Source of the DNA: an uncultured Lachnospiraceae bacterium
GTDB taxonomy: Bacteria > Bacillota > Clostridia > Lachnospirales > Lachnospiraceae
DNA length: 25,905 nt
Direction of reading: 5' to 3'
Assembly (NCBI GenBank): GCA_910579325.1
Contig: CAJTTU010000047.1
Location: forward strand, 1-25,905
Shown piece after piece: positions 8,097 to 15,716 of this stretch; positions within the stretch are counted from its first letter, which is position 1, and each line of letters starts with the position of its first letter. The notes beneath the pieces are model-generated. The model was not told the DNA's origin. It made no database searches and worked only from the letters and a program-made list of their open reading frames with translations. Made by a program: the position numbers and the translations under genes.

Positions 8097-9737
8097 TTAC
8101 TGGATGTCGGCATCCTTCCAGAACATACGGAAGGTGGCGTCAATCTCAAAACCTGTGATGCTGGGGTTCAGGAGGTAGAACTTGGTCTCATTGTAGATCG
8201 GAGTGGTCGCCCAGTCTTCTCTGGTCATGATATGCTCTGCCTTTGTGTAGATTTCCTGGCGCTCAGCGGAATCTGTGGTGGCGATGCCGTCCTCCAGAAG
8301 CTGGTCAAACTCAGCGTTGTGCCAGAAGCTGGAGTTGGTGTCGGTTTTTGTCATAGGGTACAGCATGCTTTCCGGGTCGGAGTAGTCCACATACCAGTTG
8401 GAGATGGAGCAGTCCACGCCGCCGTTCTTCTTCATGTCAGACCATGCGGCAGAGTCAACCTGCTCTACTTCGATATTGATGCCGGCAGCCTTGGCCTGCT
8501 GCTGGAATGCGGTGGCAATGTTTACATTACCCTGATACTTGGTATTCACCGTTACCCGAAGGTCGATGCCGTCGGGGAAGCCGGCGTCTGCCAGAAGCTG
8601 CTTCGCCTGCTCGGGATCATACTCGAACTCAGGCAGGGTGTCGTCATGTCCGATGATGCCGGCCGGGATGTAGGAGGTCGGTACAGTGGCCGTGCCGTGC
8701 AGGATGCTGTCGCAGATGGCCTTACGGTCGATGGCAAGAGCGATAGCCTGGCGGACTTTGGCGTCCGGATAGGACTTTACATTCACGGTCAGGCTGTAAT
8801 TGCCGGTAGGCTGGAAGCCGTGCATCTGCTCTTTCAGCTCGGGATTCTCGGAATATACCGGGTAGATGGAAGGATCTACGTCCACGTAATCCACATTGCC
8901 CTTCTGGTATTCCAGAACCTGGGTGTTGACATCCTCGATAAATTTATAGTCCACACCGTCTAACTTGACTGCGCCGCCGTGGTAATCGTCAAAGCGGGTC
9001 AGCGTAACGCCTACGCCGTTCTGATAGCTGTCCATCTTGAAAGGACCCGTGCCGTACAGTACGGACATACCCCAGTTCTCCCCGGCAGCCTCGCAGGCCT
9101 CATGAGGATAGATGGCGGTGTAGGCGGTGGACAGTACGGACAGGAACGGTGCGTAAGGCTTGGTCAGGGTGATGGTGAAATGGGTGTCATCCTGAACCAC
9201 GATGCCGGACAGCTCGTCTGCCGTTCCGTCAGCCAGCGCCTGGTAGCCTTCCACATTCTCTAACAGCGTAGCCATCTTGGCCAGCTTCACCAGACGCTCA
9301 TAGGAATACTTTACGTCTGCGGAGGTTAAGATGGTGCCGTCGTGGAACTTCACGTCAGGCAGCAGCTCGAAGCTGTAGGTCAGCTGATCCTCGGAAATCT
9401 CCGGCATTTTGGCCAGCAGGGTAGGAACCAGGGAACCGTCGCCCATGGTGGTCAGCAAAGCCTCGGATACGTTGTCCGTAATCTTCATAACGATACTGTA
9501 GGTGTACTGCTGGGGGTCCAGGGCTACCTGGGGATCGACTGCGGCTACCCGCACGATTTTACCGGTTCTGTCGGATGCTCCGGGGGTGCTTTCCCCGCCT
9601 GCCTGTGTGCCGGCCGCCTCAGTGCCGGCTGCGCCTGCCGCAGTGGTTCCTGCCGGAGCATCTGTTTTGCCTCCGCAGGCAGACAGCATCATGGCTGCCG
9701 CGCAGAGAAGAGCAACGGCTGATACTCTCTTTTTCAT
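8097..9737 (-). CDS. Peptide-binding lipoprotein of an ABC transporter (family 5)
   Basis: A 546-residue extracellular solute-binding protein, family 5 (DppA/OppA-like). It has a lipoprotein signal peptide with lipobox L-S-A-C and lipidated Cys21, then an Ala/Thr/Gly-rich low-complexity linker to about residue 58. The mature domain contains hallmark stretches such as LPDVKFHDGTILTSADVKYSYERL and VRQAIALAIDRKAI. ATG at 9737 has AGGAGAG at 9746-9752. It captures peptides and delivers them to DppBCDF, encoded downstream. With the dipeptide epimerase and hydrolase on the same strand, a dipeptide ligand is likely; other family 5 ligands (nickel, oligosaccharides) cannot be fully excluded. Confidence 0.92.
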   Translation of the reverse strand: MKKRVSAVALLCAAAMMLSACGGKTDAPAGTTAAGAAGTEAAGTQAGGESTPGASDRTGKIVRVAAVDPQVALDPQQYTYSIVMKITDNVSEALLTTMGDGSLVPTLLAKMPEISEDQLTYSFELLPDVKFHDGTILTSADVKYSYERLVKLAKMATLLENVEGYQALADGTADELSGIVVQDDTHFTITLTKPYAPFLSVLSTAYTAIYPHEACEAAGENWGMSVLYGTGPFKMDSYQNGVGVTLTRFDDYHGGAVKLDGVDYKFIEDVNTQVLEYQKGNVDYVDVDPSIYPVYSENPELKEQMHGFQPTGNYSLTVNVKSYPDAKVRQAIALAIDRKAICDSILHGTATVPTSYIPAGIIGHDDTLPEFEYDPEQAKQLLADAGFPDGIDLRVTVNTKYQGNVNIATAFQQQAKAAGINIEVEQVDSAAWSDMKKNGGVDCSISNWYVDYSDPESMLYPMTKTDTNSSFWHNAEFDQLLEDGIATTDSAERQEIYTKAEHIMTREDWATTPIYNETKFYLLNPSITGFEIDATFRMFWKDADIQ

Positions 9738-10017
9738 GTACTTTCTCTCCTTTATTCTGGATTTTTGTTTTGTAAAGTGTAATGGTATTTAACGCTTTAC
9801 TTAGATAAAGTAAATGGCATACAAAAATGAATCCTTTTTATACACTTTCATCATAGTGTACTATAAGGGAATGATTCTTGTCAATATATTATTTCCATAA
9901 TAAATTAGGATAAATAAATGCCGTTTTTTCGTATTTCAGGCTGTGATCCCATTGCCAGCTATTGCATAATTATGTATTTTTCTTCAATATTTATCATAAT
10001 AAAAATCAGAAAAGGTG
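9738..10017. other. AT-rich intergenic region between divergent lipoprotein genes
   Basis: The 368-base divergent gap between the peptide-binding gene and metQ has no gene. For the minus-strand operon I see a TTGACA (9884-9879), but TATAGT (9865-9860) and TATGAT (9855-9850) lie 13 and 23 bases away, so no promoter has normal spacing. A small palindrome ATAGTGTACTAT (9853-9864) overlaps these elements and could be an operator. A second small inverted repeat, TTACTT/AAGTAA, lies near 9800. The metQ promoter begins at 10018. Confidence 0.5.
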
Positions 10018-10046
10018 TTGACAGAAATATTGACAGGTTATATAAT
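10018..10046 (+). promoter_or_regulatory. Consensus promoter of metQ
   Basis: A perfect TTGACA (10018-10023), 17-base spacer, perfect TATAAT (10041-10046). A second TTGACA lies inside the spacer at 10030-10035. The predicted leader is about 53 bases, too short for an S-box or T-box, and none is seen. Confidence 0.88.
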
Positions 10047-10105
10047 CCTTCTGAAATTCATTAAAACCTACATAATAAGTATGAATTGAAAAGAGGAGAA
10101 AAGAC

Positions 10106-11059
10106 ATGAAAAAATGTATGGCATTGCTGCTGACCCTGGCTCTGTCGGCCGGTGTGCTTGCGGGCTGTGGCAGCAAAGAGGATAACACGACGACAGCCGC
10201 GCCTCAGACGGAAGCTGCAGATCAGGGAACGACGGCTGCGGCTGACGAAGTCGGAACCACCGCCGCAGATGAGGCGGCGACTACCGGGGCAGCCGGAGAT
10301 GAAACCGCAGGCCCTTCCGGGGAGAGCAAAGGCACGATTAAGGTAGCGGCCAGCGCAACCCCTCACGCAGAGATTCTGGAAGAGGCAAAGACCCTTCTGG
10401 CCGCCGAGGGCTGGGAGCTGGACGTACAGATTTTTGACGATTATGTACAGCCGAATATGGTAGTGGAGAGCGGGGATTTTGACGCGAACTATTTCCAGCA
10501 CATCCCTTACCTGGATGATTTCAATGACAAGCAGGGAACCCACCTGGTAAACGCAGGCGGCATTCATTACGAGCCCTTCGGCCTTTATCCGGGAACCAAG
10601 AACGCCCTGGATGAACTGGCGGAAGGAGATACCATCGCCGTTCCCAACGACACCACCAACGAGGCCAGAGCCCTGCTTCTGTTACAGGACAACGGCATCA
10701 TTACATTAAAAGAAGGCGCTGACCTGATGGCGACCGTAAACGATATCGAGGAAAATCCCAAGAATATCAAGATCCAGGAGCTGGAGGCCGCACAGGTGCC
10801 GAGAGTAAAGGACGAGGTTGCTTTCGTGGTAATGAACGGCAACTATGCGCTGCAGGCCGGTTATGTGGCCAGCAAAGACGCCATCGCTTACGAGCAGGCT
10901 GATTCCAAGGCGGCTACCACTTATGTAAACGTGATCGCCGTGAAGGAAGGAAATGAGGCCAGCGAGGGCATCAAGGCGCTGGTGGACGTGCTGAAATCAG
11001 AGGAGATCGCTTCCTTTATTGAAGAAAAGTATCAGGGCGCTGTGGTTCCGATGAAATAA
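10106..11059 (+). CDS. metQ: MetQ/NlpA-family substrate-binding lipoprotein
   Basis: A 317-residue lipoprotein with signal peptide and lipobox L-A-G-C (Cys21), then a Thr/Ala/Glu-rich linker to about residue 73. The NlpA domain follows: IKVAASATPHAEILEEA, then DYVQPNMVVESGDFDANYFQHIPYL, and NDTTNEARALLLLQ, all typical of MetQ. It is the extracytoplasmic receptor of the MetNI methionine importer (the family also includes D-methionine and related binders). ATG at 10106 has GAGGAG at 10093-10098. The partner genes metN and metI lie 624 bases downstream, separated by a terminator and a hicB-like gene. Confidence 0.92.
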   Translation: MKKCMALLLTLALSAGVLAGCGSKEDNTTTAAPQTEAADQGTTAAADEVGTTAADEAATTGAAGDETAGPSGESKGTIKVAASATPHAEILEEAKTLLAAEGWELDVQIFDDYVQPNMVVESGDFDANYFQHIPYLDDFNDKQGTHLVNAGGIHYEPFGLYPGTKNALDELAEGDTIAVPNDTTNEARALLLLQDNGIITLKEGADLMATVNDIEENPKNIKIQELEAAQVPRVKDEVAFVVMNGNYALQAGYVASKDAIAYEQADSKAATTYVNVIAVKEGNEASEGIKALVDVLKSEEIASFIEEKYQGAVVPMK

Positions 11060-11115
11060 GGAAGAGAACAGATCATAAATGGTTCCGGTGATTTGATTAG
11101 CCGGAAATGAAGATG

Positions 11116-11160
11116 GAGATTGCCATATGGGGACGGGCTTATATGGCAGTCTCTGTTTCT
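11116..11160 (+). terminator. Terminator after metQ
   Basis: A 13-bp stem with one G-T pair has arms GAGATTGCCATAT (11116-11128) and ATATGGCAGTCTC (11141-11153), followed by TGTTTCTATTT. A smaller perfect repeat, TTCCGG/CCGGAA (11083-11088, 11101-11106), lies just upstream. Confidence 0.7.
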
Positions 11161-11194
11161 ATTTGAGGAGAGAAGGTTTTTATCTGAAAAATAA

Positions 11195-11223
11195 TTGACA
11201 CTAAATATGACACCAGATATAAT
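11195..11223 (+). promoter_or_regulatory. Consensus promoter of hicB-like gene (and likely metNI)
   Basis: A perfect TTGACA (11195-11200), 17-base spacer, perfect TATAAT (11218-11223). The expected start near 11230 leaves a leader of only about 10 bases before ATG 11241, and the Shine-Dalgarno GAGGTGG (11228-11234) falls at the very 5' end of the message. Confidence 0.85.
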
Positions 11224-11240
11224 GTGTGAGGTGGGAAATG

Positions 11241-11588
11241 ATGAAGACTTTGAATGATTATCTGGAGATGCCTTATCGAATGGAAATCGTGGAAGACAGG
11301 GATGAAGGCGGTTTTATAGTTTCCTATCCGGATCTTCCGGGGTGTATTACCAGCGGCGAGACGATTGATGCGGCGGACGCGAAAAAAGCTTGGCTGGAAG
11401 CAGCATTGGAAGAAGGAATGCCGATTCAGGAGCCGGACAGTCTTGAGGATTATTCCGGACAGTTTAAACTGAGGCTTCCCCGCAGCCTTCATCGGTCATT
11501 GGCAGAGCACTCTAAAAGGGAAGGGGTCAGTATGAATCAATATTGCGTATATCTCCTTTCCAGGAATGATATGGTATTTCCAAAATAA
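11241..11588 (+). CDS. HicB-like antitoxin-family protein (orphan)
   Basis: A 115-residue protein with two parts. Residues about 1-60 hold the HicB fold (YRMEIVEDRDEGGFIVSYPDLPGCITSGET, then an A-A-D-A-K-K-A helix). Residues about 70-105 hold a ribbon-helix-helix-like DNA-binding segment (FKLRLPRSLHRSLAEHSKREGVSMNQY). HicB proteins normally neutralise the HicA mRNA interferase and repress their own promoter. No hicA is visible on either strand next to it. I chose ATG 11241, 6 bases after AGGTGG; the GTG at 11226 lies at or before the predicted transcription start. It stands between metQ and metN, 95 bases before metN, and may share a transcript with metNI. Confidence 0.85.
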   Translation: MKTLNDYLEMPYRMEIVEDRDEGGFIVSYPDLPGCITSGETIDAADAKKAWLEAALEEGMPIQEPDSLEDYSGQFKLRLPRSLHRSLAEHSKREGVSMNQYCVYLLSRNDMVFPK

Positions 11589-11683
11589 ACGAACATGTCT
11601 GCTGTCGTGGACATCGCTAAATTTTGAAAGCAAGCGGTGCGGCGAAGCGCCGTTATCAGATATATACAATTAGGAGGAAGGGT

Positions 11684-12694
11684 ATGGAACCAATTATCCG
11701 TGTTGAGAATATCAGCAGGACATTTCAGGCGGGCAACGGGCAGGTGGAAGCGGTGAAGAATATCAGCTTCGCCATCGAAAAAGGAGAGATCTTCGGCATT
11801 ATCGGTCTGTCCGGCGCGGGGAAAAGCACGCTGGTGCGGTGTCTGAATCTGCTGGAACGGCCCAATGAAGGAAGCATTTTTATTGACGGAAAGGATATGA
11901 TGAATCTTTCCCAGGCAGAGCTGCGCAGGGAGAGACAGGATATCGGTATGATTTTCCAGCATTTCAACCTGCTGATGCAGCGGAATGTGATCGACAATAT
12001 CTGTTTTCCTTTAGAGATTGCGGGGGTTTCCAGGGGGGAGGCCATAAAGCGGGCGGAGGAGCTTTTGGAGATCGTGGGCTTAAGCGAGAAAGCGAAGGCT
12101 TACCCGGCACAGCTCTCCGGCGGACAGAAGCAGCGTGTGGCCATCGCCCGGGTGCTGGCCAATAACCCGAAGATCCTGCTCTGCGACGAGGCCACCAGCG
12201 CCCTTGACCCGCAGACGACGAAGTCCATTTTGAAGCTGATTAAGGAAATTAACCGGGATTACGGCATCACGGTGATTGTGATTACCCATGAGATGGCGGT
12301 AATCCAGGAAATCTGTTCCAGGGTGGCCGTTCTCGACCATGGCAGCATGGTGGAGGAAGGCACGGTGGAAGAACTGTTCCGGGCGCCGAAGACAGAGGAA
12401 GCCAAAAAGCTGATTCTGAATGAGTTCCGCCATATCAAGGAGATGCGCAGCGAGCGGATGATCCGAGTCACCTTCGGCGGCAGCTCTGCTTTTGAGCCTT
12501 TTATCGGAAATGCGGTGCTGGAATATAAGACCCCCCTCAACATTCTGTATGCCAACACGAAGACGATCAACGGCAATGCGGAGGGAGAGATGATTTTACA
12601 GCTTCCGGAGTCCAAAGAGGTGGCGGACCGGATGATCGAATATTTCAGGGAAAATAATCTGGGCGTCGAGGAGGTGGACCATTATGTTGGATAA
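11684..12694 (+). CDS. metN: Methionine ABC transporter ATP-binding protein MetN
   Basis: A 336-residue ATPase. Walker A GLSGAGKS is at residues 41-48, the signature is LSGGQKQR, Walker B is ILLCDEATSALDP, and the switch is VITHEM. After about residue 258 comes an ACT-like NIL domain, which in MetN binds methionine and inhibits transport when the cell is replete. ATG at 11684 has AGGAGG at 11672-11677. Its last 11 bases overlap metI, indicating coupled translation. Confidence 0.94.
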   Translation: MEPIIRVENISRTFQAGNGQVEAVKNISFAIEKGEIFGIIGLSGAGKSTLVRCLNLLERPNEGSIFIDGKDMMNLSQAELRRERQDIGMIFQHFNLLMQRNVIDNICFPLEIAGVSRGEAIKRAEELLEIVGLSEKAKAYPAQLSGGQKQRVAIARVLANNPKILLCDEATSALDPQTTKSILKLIKEINRDYGITVIVITHEMAVIQEICSRVAVLDHGSMVEEGTVEELFRAPKTEEAKKLILNEFRHIKEMRSERMIRVTFGGSSAFEPFIGNAVLEYKTPLNILYANTKTINGNAEGEMILQLPESKEVADRMIEYFRENNLGVEEVDHYVG

Positions 12695-13346
12695 AGTAAT
12701 TATCGATATGCTGATCGAGGGGACGGTGGCGACTCTTTACATGACGCTGGTGTCTACGCTGTTTGGCTATCTGTTCGGCCTGCCCATGGGGATTGTGCTG
12801 GCAGTTACGGACAGGGAGGGAATCAAGCCCAACGGGATTATTTATAAAATACTTGATTTTATTGTGAACCTGATGCGGAGCATCCCGTTTCTGATTCTGC
12901 TGATTCTGGTCATGCCGGTGACAAAGGCGCTGGTGGGCAAAACCTACGGCTCCACGGCTACGATCGTTCCGCTGACCATTGCGGCGGCGCCTTTTATCGG
13001 CCGTATGGTGGAGTCCTCCCTGAAAGAGGTAGACAAAGGGGTGATTGAGGCCGCCCAGAGCATGGGAGCCGGAATCTTTACCATTATCTGGAAGGTGCTT
13101 CTGGCTGAGGCCCGGACTTCTCTGCTGGTGGGCGTGACCATCGCTGTGGGAACCATATTCGGATATTCCGCCATGGCCGGCGTCATCGGCGGCGGCGGAC
13201 TGGGAGATATCGCCATCCGGTACGGGTATTACCGGTATGAGTCGGATATTATGTTTGTCACGATTATTATACTGGTGGTACTGGTACAGATTCTGCAGGG
13301 GCTGGGAATGATGCTGTCGAAGAAGCTGGACCGGAGGCATATGTAA
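12684..13346 (+). CDS. metI: Methionine ABC transporter permease MetI (MetP)
   Basis: A 220-residue permease of the MetI type with about five hydrophobic spans and the EAA loop GVIEAAQSMGAGIFTIIWKV. Family stretches include MRSIPFLILL and the glycine-rich GVIGGGGLGDIAIRYGY. ATG at 12684 has GAGGTGG just upstream and overlaps the metN 3' end by 11 bases. With MetN and the lipoprotein MetQ it completes an importer for methionine. Confidence 0.94.
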   Translation: MLDKVIIDMLIEGTVATLYMTLVSTLFGYLFGLPMGIVLAVTDREGIKPNGIIYKILDFIVNLMRSIPFLILLILVMPVTKALVGKTYGSTATIVPLTIAAAPFIGRMVESSLKEVDKGVIEAAQSMGAGIFTIIWKVLLAEARTSLLVGVTIAVGTIFGYSAMAGVIGGGGLGDIAIRYGYYRYESDIMFVTIIILVVLVQILQGLGMMLSKKLDRRHM

Positions 13347-13371
13347 AATTAAAATAGTTTAGTCGGTGGAA

Positions 13372-13436
13372 TATTTTGCGGCGGTCGCCAAATGTCCGTA
13401 TCTACGTGGTCGTCCGGCGTGCTGTCCGCAAAAATA
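13372..13436 (+). other. Structured intergenic segment upstream of the PH-domain gene
   Basis: Outer arms TATTTTGCGG (13372-13381) and CCGCAAAAATA (13426-13436) pair with one bulge and enclose a GC-rich interior with a small GGCG/CGCC repeat. There is no T run, so it is not a clear terminator. It may be a structured leader or an mRNA 3' end element for metI. Confidence 0.4.
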
Positions 13437-13463
13437 AATTTACATAACATGGAGGTATCAATC

Positions 13464-13805
13464 ATGGCAAAGCAAGTATTTGAACCACGTACAGACGAGT
13501 CAGTGTTCGCGCGGAAAGTATCGGCGGACTGTTGGAAGTCCCCGAAGCAGGCGTTAAGCCGGCAGATCGCGGGAAAAACCTATTTTACCGACCAGCGGAT
13601 CGCGTTTTTGGCCTCCGGCCTGATCGGGACGGAAAGCGTCAGCTGGGAGATCGAGATGAAAGATATCCAGTCGGTCAAAGCCTGTTTGACGCCGCCATTT
13701 TTCCCTTTCGGCGTTCTGATCACGATGAAAGACGGCAGCCAGTATAAGCTGGGAATTTTGGGACGCAACAAATATGTGGAGTGGATTGCGCAGCACATTT
13801 CGTAA
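13464..13805 (+). CDS. Small PH/GRAM-like domain protein, function unknown
   Basis: A 113-residue soluble protein without signal peptide or membrane span. The pattern GKTYFTDQRIAFLASG, then VSWEIEMKDIQSVK, then GVLITMKDGSQYKLGILGRNKYVEWIAQ fits a single bacterial PH (GRAM-like) domain: a beta strand with T-[DN]-x-R, a D-I-x-x-V strand, and a closing amphipathic helix. Such proteins may bind lipids or partners; the function is unknown. ATG 13464 has GGAGG at 13451-13455. It follows metI by 117 bases and is followed by a terminator. Confidence 0.75.
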   Translation: MAKQVFEPRTDESVFARKVSADCWKSPKQALSRQIAGKTYFTDQRIAFLASGLIGTESVSWEIEMKDIQSVKACLTPPFFPFGVLITMKDGSQYKLGILGRNKYVEWIAQHIS

Positions 13806-13846
13806 AAAATATATTTATATAAAAATCCGAATATTACGTAACATAC

Positions 13847-13880
13847 AGGGAGCCATCCGGAGGATGACTCTCTGCGTTTT
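13847..13880 (+). terminator. Terminator after the PH-domain gene
   Basis: Arms AGGGAGCCATCC (13847-13858) and GGATGACTCTCT (13862-13873) form a 12-bp stem with one wobble and one mismatch around a three-base loop, followed by GCGTTTT. Confidence 0.65.
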
Positions 13881-13992
13881 ATGGCAGACTATATGTTTAC
13901 CGCATTTTCTTCCGGCAAAAACTGTTCGATTCCAATAAATCAGATTCCAAAAACAAGCGGGAAAAGACTTCAGGAGGGAAAGGGAAAAATAC

Positions 13993-14021
13993 TTGACGCA
14001 GGAATAAAAAACGGCTAAAGT
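13993..14021 (+). promoter_or_regulatory. Promoter of the tandem GNAT gene
   Basis: TTGACG (13993-13998), 17-base spacer, TAAAGT (14016-14021). The start would be near 14028, about 25 bases before the ATG. Confidence 0.55.
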
Positions 14022-14052
14022 AACCTGTGATGAAAAGGAGTGTTTTTGACCA

Positions 14053-15267
14053 ATGATTCAATATAGAAATCTTTCGGAAAATGAAATACACAGAGCGTTA
14101 TTCGCTCACTTTATCCGCCGTCAGCAGGTCACAAAATGCTGGCGGAAGGAAAAGGGAGAGTGGGTGATCAGAGAGGCGCCTTTTGTAGACGACTGGACGG
14201 AGAAGGACTTTCAGACGTTGGTTATCTGTCTGAGAGATACGGCCGCTGCCGGCGGTTTTGTTCATGCTGCTTTTTACGACGGGGATCTGAAAGGGTTTGC
14301 AGCGGTTCTTCCCGGTTTTTTTGGCGGCGGACAGAGATATCTTGACCTGGCAAGCATCCATGTCTCCGAGGATATGCGGGGGCAGGGAATCGGAAAGGCC
14401 CTTTTTCTGAAAGCGAAAAACTGGGCTGTGAAAAAGGGAGCGAAAAAGCTGTATATCTCCGCCCATTCCTGCGTGGAAAGTCAGGCGTTTTATAAAAAGA
14501 TGGGATGTGTGGAAGCGCAGGTTTATAACCGGAAACATGTGGAAGAGGAGCCTTATGACTGTCAGCTGGAATGCAGTCTGGAAACCATTTCAAAAGCCCC
14601 TCTGCCCTCCGGAAATTCCGGCGGAGATCTGCTGATTCGTCCTGCGGTTCCCGAAGACGCTGAGAATATACTGGCCGTATATGAGTACTATGTCAGGTAT
14701 ACCGCCATTTCCTTTGAATATGAGGTTCCCACTGTCAGGGCGTTCAAAGGGAGAATGGAAAATACGCTGAAAAAATACCCCTATTTTGTGGCGGTTCTGG
14801 ACGGAAAAATCGTGGGCTACGCCTATGCGGGTCCTTTTGTGGGCAGGGCGGCCTATGGCTGGTCGGCGGAGGCTACGATCTATATTGATGCTGACCGGAA
14901 AAAACAGGGGATCGGCAGAAAGCTGTACGGAGCGCTGGAAGGGGCCCTGAAACAAATGGGTATCCTGAACCTCTATGCCTGCATCGGTTATCCGGAGACA
15001 GAGGACGAATACCTGACCCGCAACAGCGTGGATTTTCACGCCCACATGGGCTATGCCAAAGCGGGCGAGTTTCATTACTGCGGCCGTAAGTTCGGCAGAT
15101 GGTATCATATGGTGTGGATGGAGAAAATGCTGGGAAATCATAAAAAAGAGCAGGAGCCGGTCATTTTTCCGGAACAAGATATCCCTTGTCGGTCAGCGCT
15201 TCCTCAATCTGTTCCAGAACATTCTCCGATTCGGCCCGGACGGTGTGATAGTGATATCCGTCGGTGA
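14053..15267 (+). CDS. Two-domain GNAT acetyltransferase (fusion)
   Basis: A 404-residue protein with two complete GNAT domains. Domain 1 (about 45-160) has the acetyl-CoA loop RGQGIGKAL at 109-117. Domain 2 (about 193-357) has KKQGIGRKL at 283-291 and resembles the phosphinothricin/PAT-like acetyltransferases (SFEYEVPT, GYAYAGPFVGRAAY, FHAHMGY). The substrates are unknown; separate GNATs of both types usually stand alone. ATG 14053 lies 12 bases after AGGAG (14036-14040), a long spacing. Residues from about 370 on form a low-complexity Pro/Arg-rich tail whose DNA is antisense to the 3' end of niaR (107-base overlap), so the tail may be a read-through addition rather than a family feature. 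Confidence 0.88.
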   Translation: MIQYRNLSENEIHRALFAHFIRRQQVTKCWRKEKGEWVIREAPFVDDWTEKDFQTLVICLRDTAAAGGFVHAAFYDGDLKGFAAVLPGFFGGGQRYLDLASIHVSEDMRGQGIGKALFLKAKNWAVKKGAKKLYISAHSCVESQAFYKKMGCVEAQVYNRKHVEEEPYDCQLECSLETISKAPLPSGNSGGDLLIRPAVPEDAENILAVYEYYVRYTAISFEYEVPTVRAFKGRMENTLKKYPYFVAVLDGKIVGYAYAGPFVGRAAYGWSAEATIYIDADRKKQGIGRKLYGALEGALKQMGILNLYACIGYPETEDEYLTRNSVDFHAHMGYAKAGEFHYCGRKFGRWYHMVWMEKMLGNHKKEQEPVIFPEQDIPCRSALPQSVPEHSPIRPGRCDSDIRR

Positions 15268-15673
15268 TATTCATCAGCTCTTTGGATTTGCCGCTGCGGA
15301 TTCCCTCAAGGAACTGTTTTACATGAAACCTGGAAGAAATATTCAGCCTGGCCTCAACCTTGCCGTACACCTTATGCCAGACAAATACGTCCGCCACCGT
15401 ACCGCCCAGCTCCACGATCAGATTCAGCTCGTCTTCTGTCTGCCCGGAGGTATGGCGCACCTTGAACACTTTTTCCGCGAGGGGCGTCCGGTGAATCAGA
15501 TAGCCGCTGTGGGTGGAGATAATCTGAAAACCGGCAGCTTTTAAGACGGAAATATCCTGTACGATAATCTGCCGGGACACGCCGAAGCGTTTTGCGAGCG
15601 CCGTTCCTGATGTCGGGTTCTGCTCAGACATCAAAAGACTGACGATTTCCTTTCTTCTGTTATCTGCTTTCAT
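15161..15673 (-). CDS. niaR: NiaR-type niacin-responsive transcriptional repressor
   Basis: A 170-residue regulator with an N-terminal winged helix-turn-helix (about 8-60; GTALAKRFGVSRQIIVQDISVLKAAG) and a C-terminal 3H domain (about 70-168). The metal-site pattern H74...E82...H141-x-H143 agrees with that of Thermotoga maritima NiaR. NiaR represses NAD synthesis and niacin uptake genes when niacin is plentiful. I chose ATG 15673, with GAGGTGT at 15683-15689. It follows nadC by 123 bases, so it probably belongs to the nadABC transcript and would repress its own operon. Its 3' end overlaps the convergent GNAT fusion gene. Confidence 0.92.
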   Translation of the reverse strand: MKADNRRKEIVSLLMSEQNPTSGTALAKRFGVSRQIIVQDISVLKAAGFQIISTHSGYLIHRTPLAEKVFKVRHTSGQTEDELNLIVELGGTVADVFVWHKVYGKVEARLNISSRFHVKQFLEGIRSGKSKELMNITDGYHYHTVRAESENVLEQIEEALTDKGYLVPEK

Positions 15674-15716
15674 AAAATCAATACACCTCAAATACGGTTT
15701 TGCAATTTCCCTCCCA

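Noticed and set aside
8094..8963. 289-residue plus-strand frame opposite the peptide-binding gene
   Set aside because: Complement of a clear lipoprotein gene; no ribosome-binding site and no recognisable domain.
9850..9884. Promoter for the peptide-binding operon
   Set aside because: TTGACA is present, but the only -10-like boxes are 13 or 23 bases away, outside the normal 16-18 range.
10047..10105. S-box or T-box leader for metQ
   Set aside because: The leader is about 53 bases and lacks the conserved boxes of either element.
11226..11240. Upstream GTG start for the hicB-like gene
   Set aside because: It lies at or before the predicted transcription start, and the AGGTGG site fits ATG 11241 better.
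12645..13340. 231-residue minus-strand frame opposite metI
   Set aside because: His/Gln/Arg-rich composition expected from the reverse of a membrane protein gene; no motifs.
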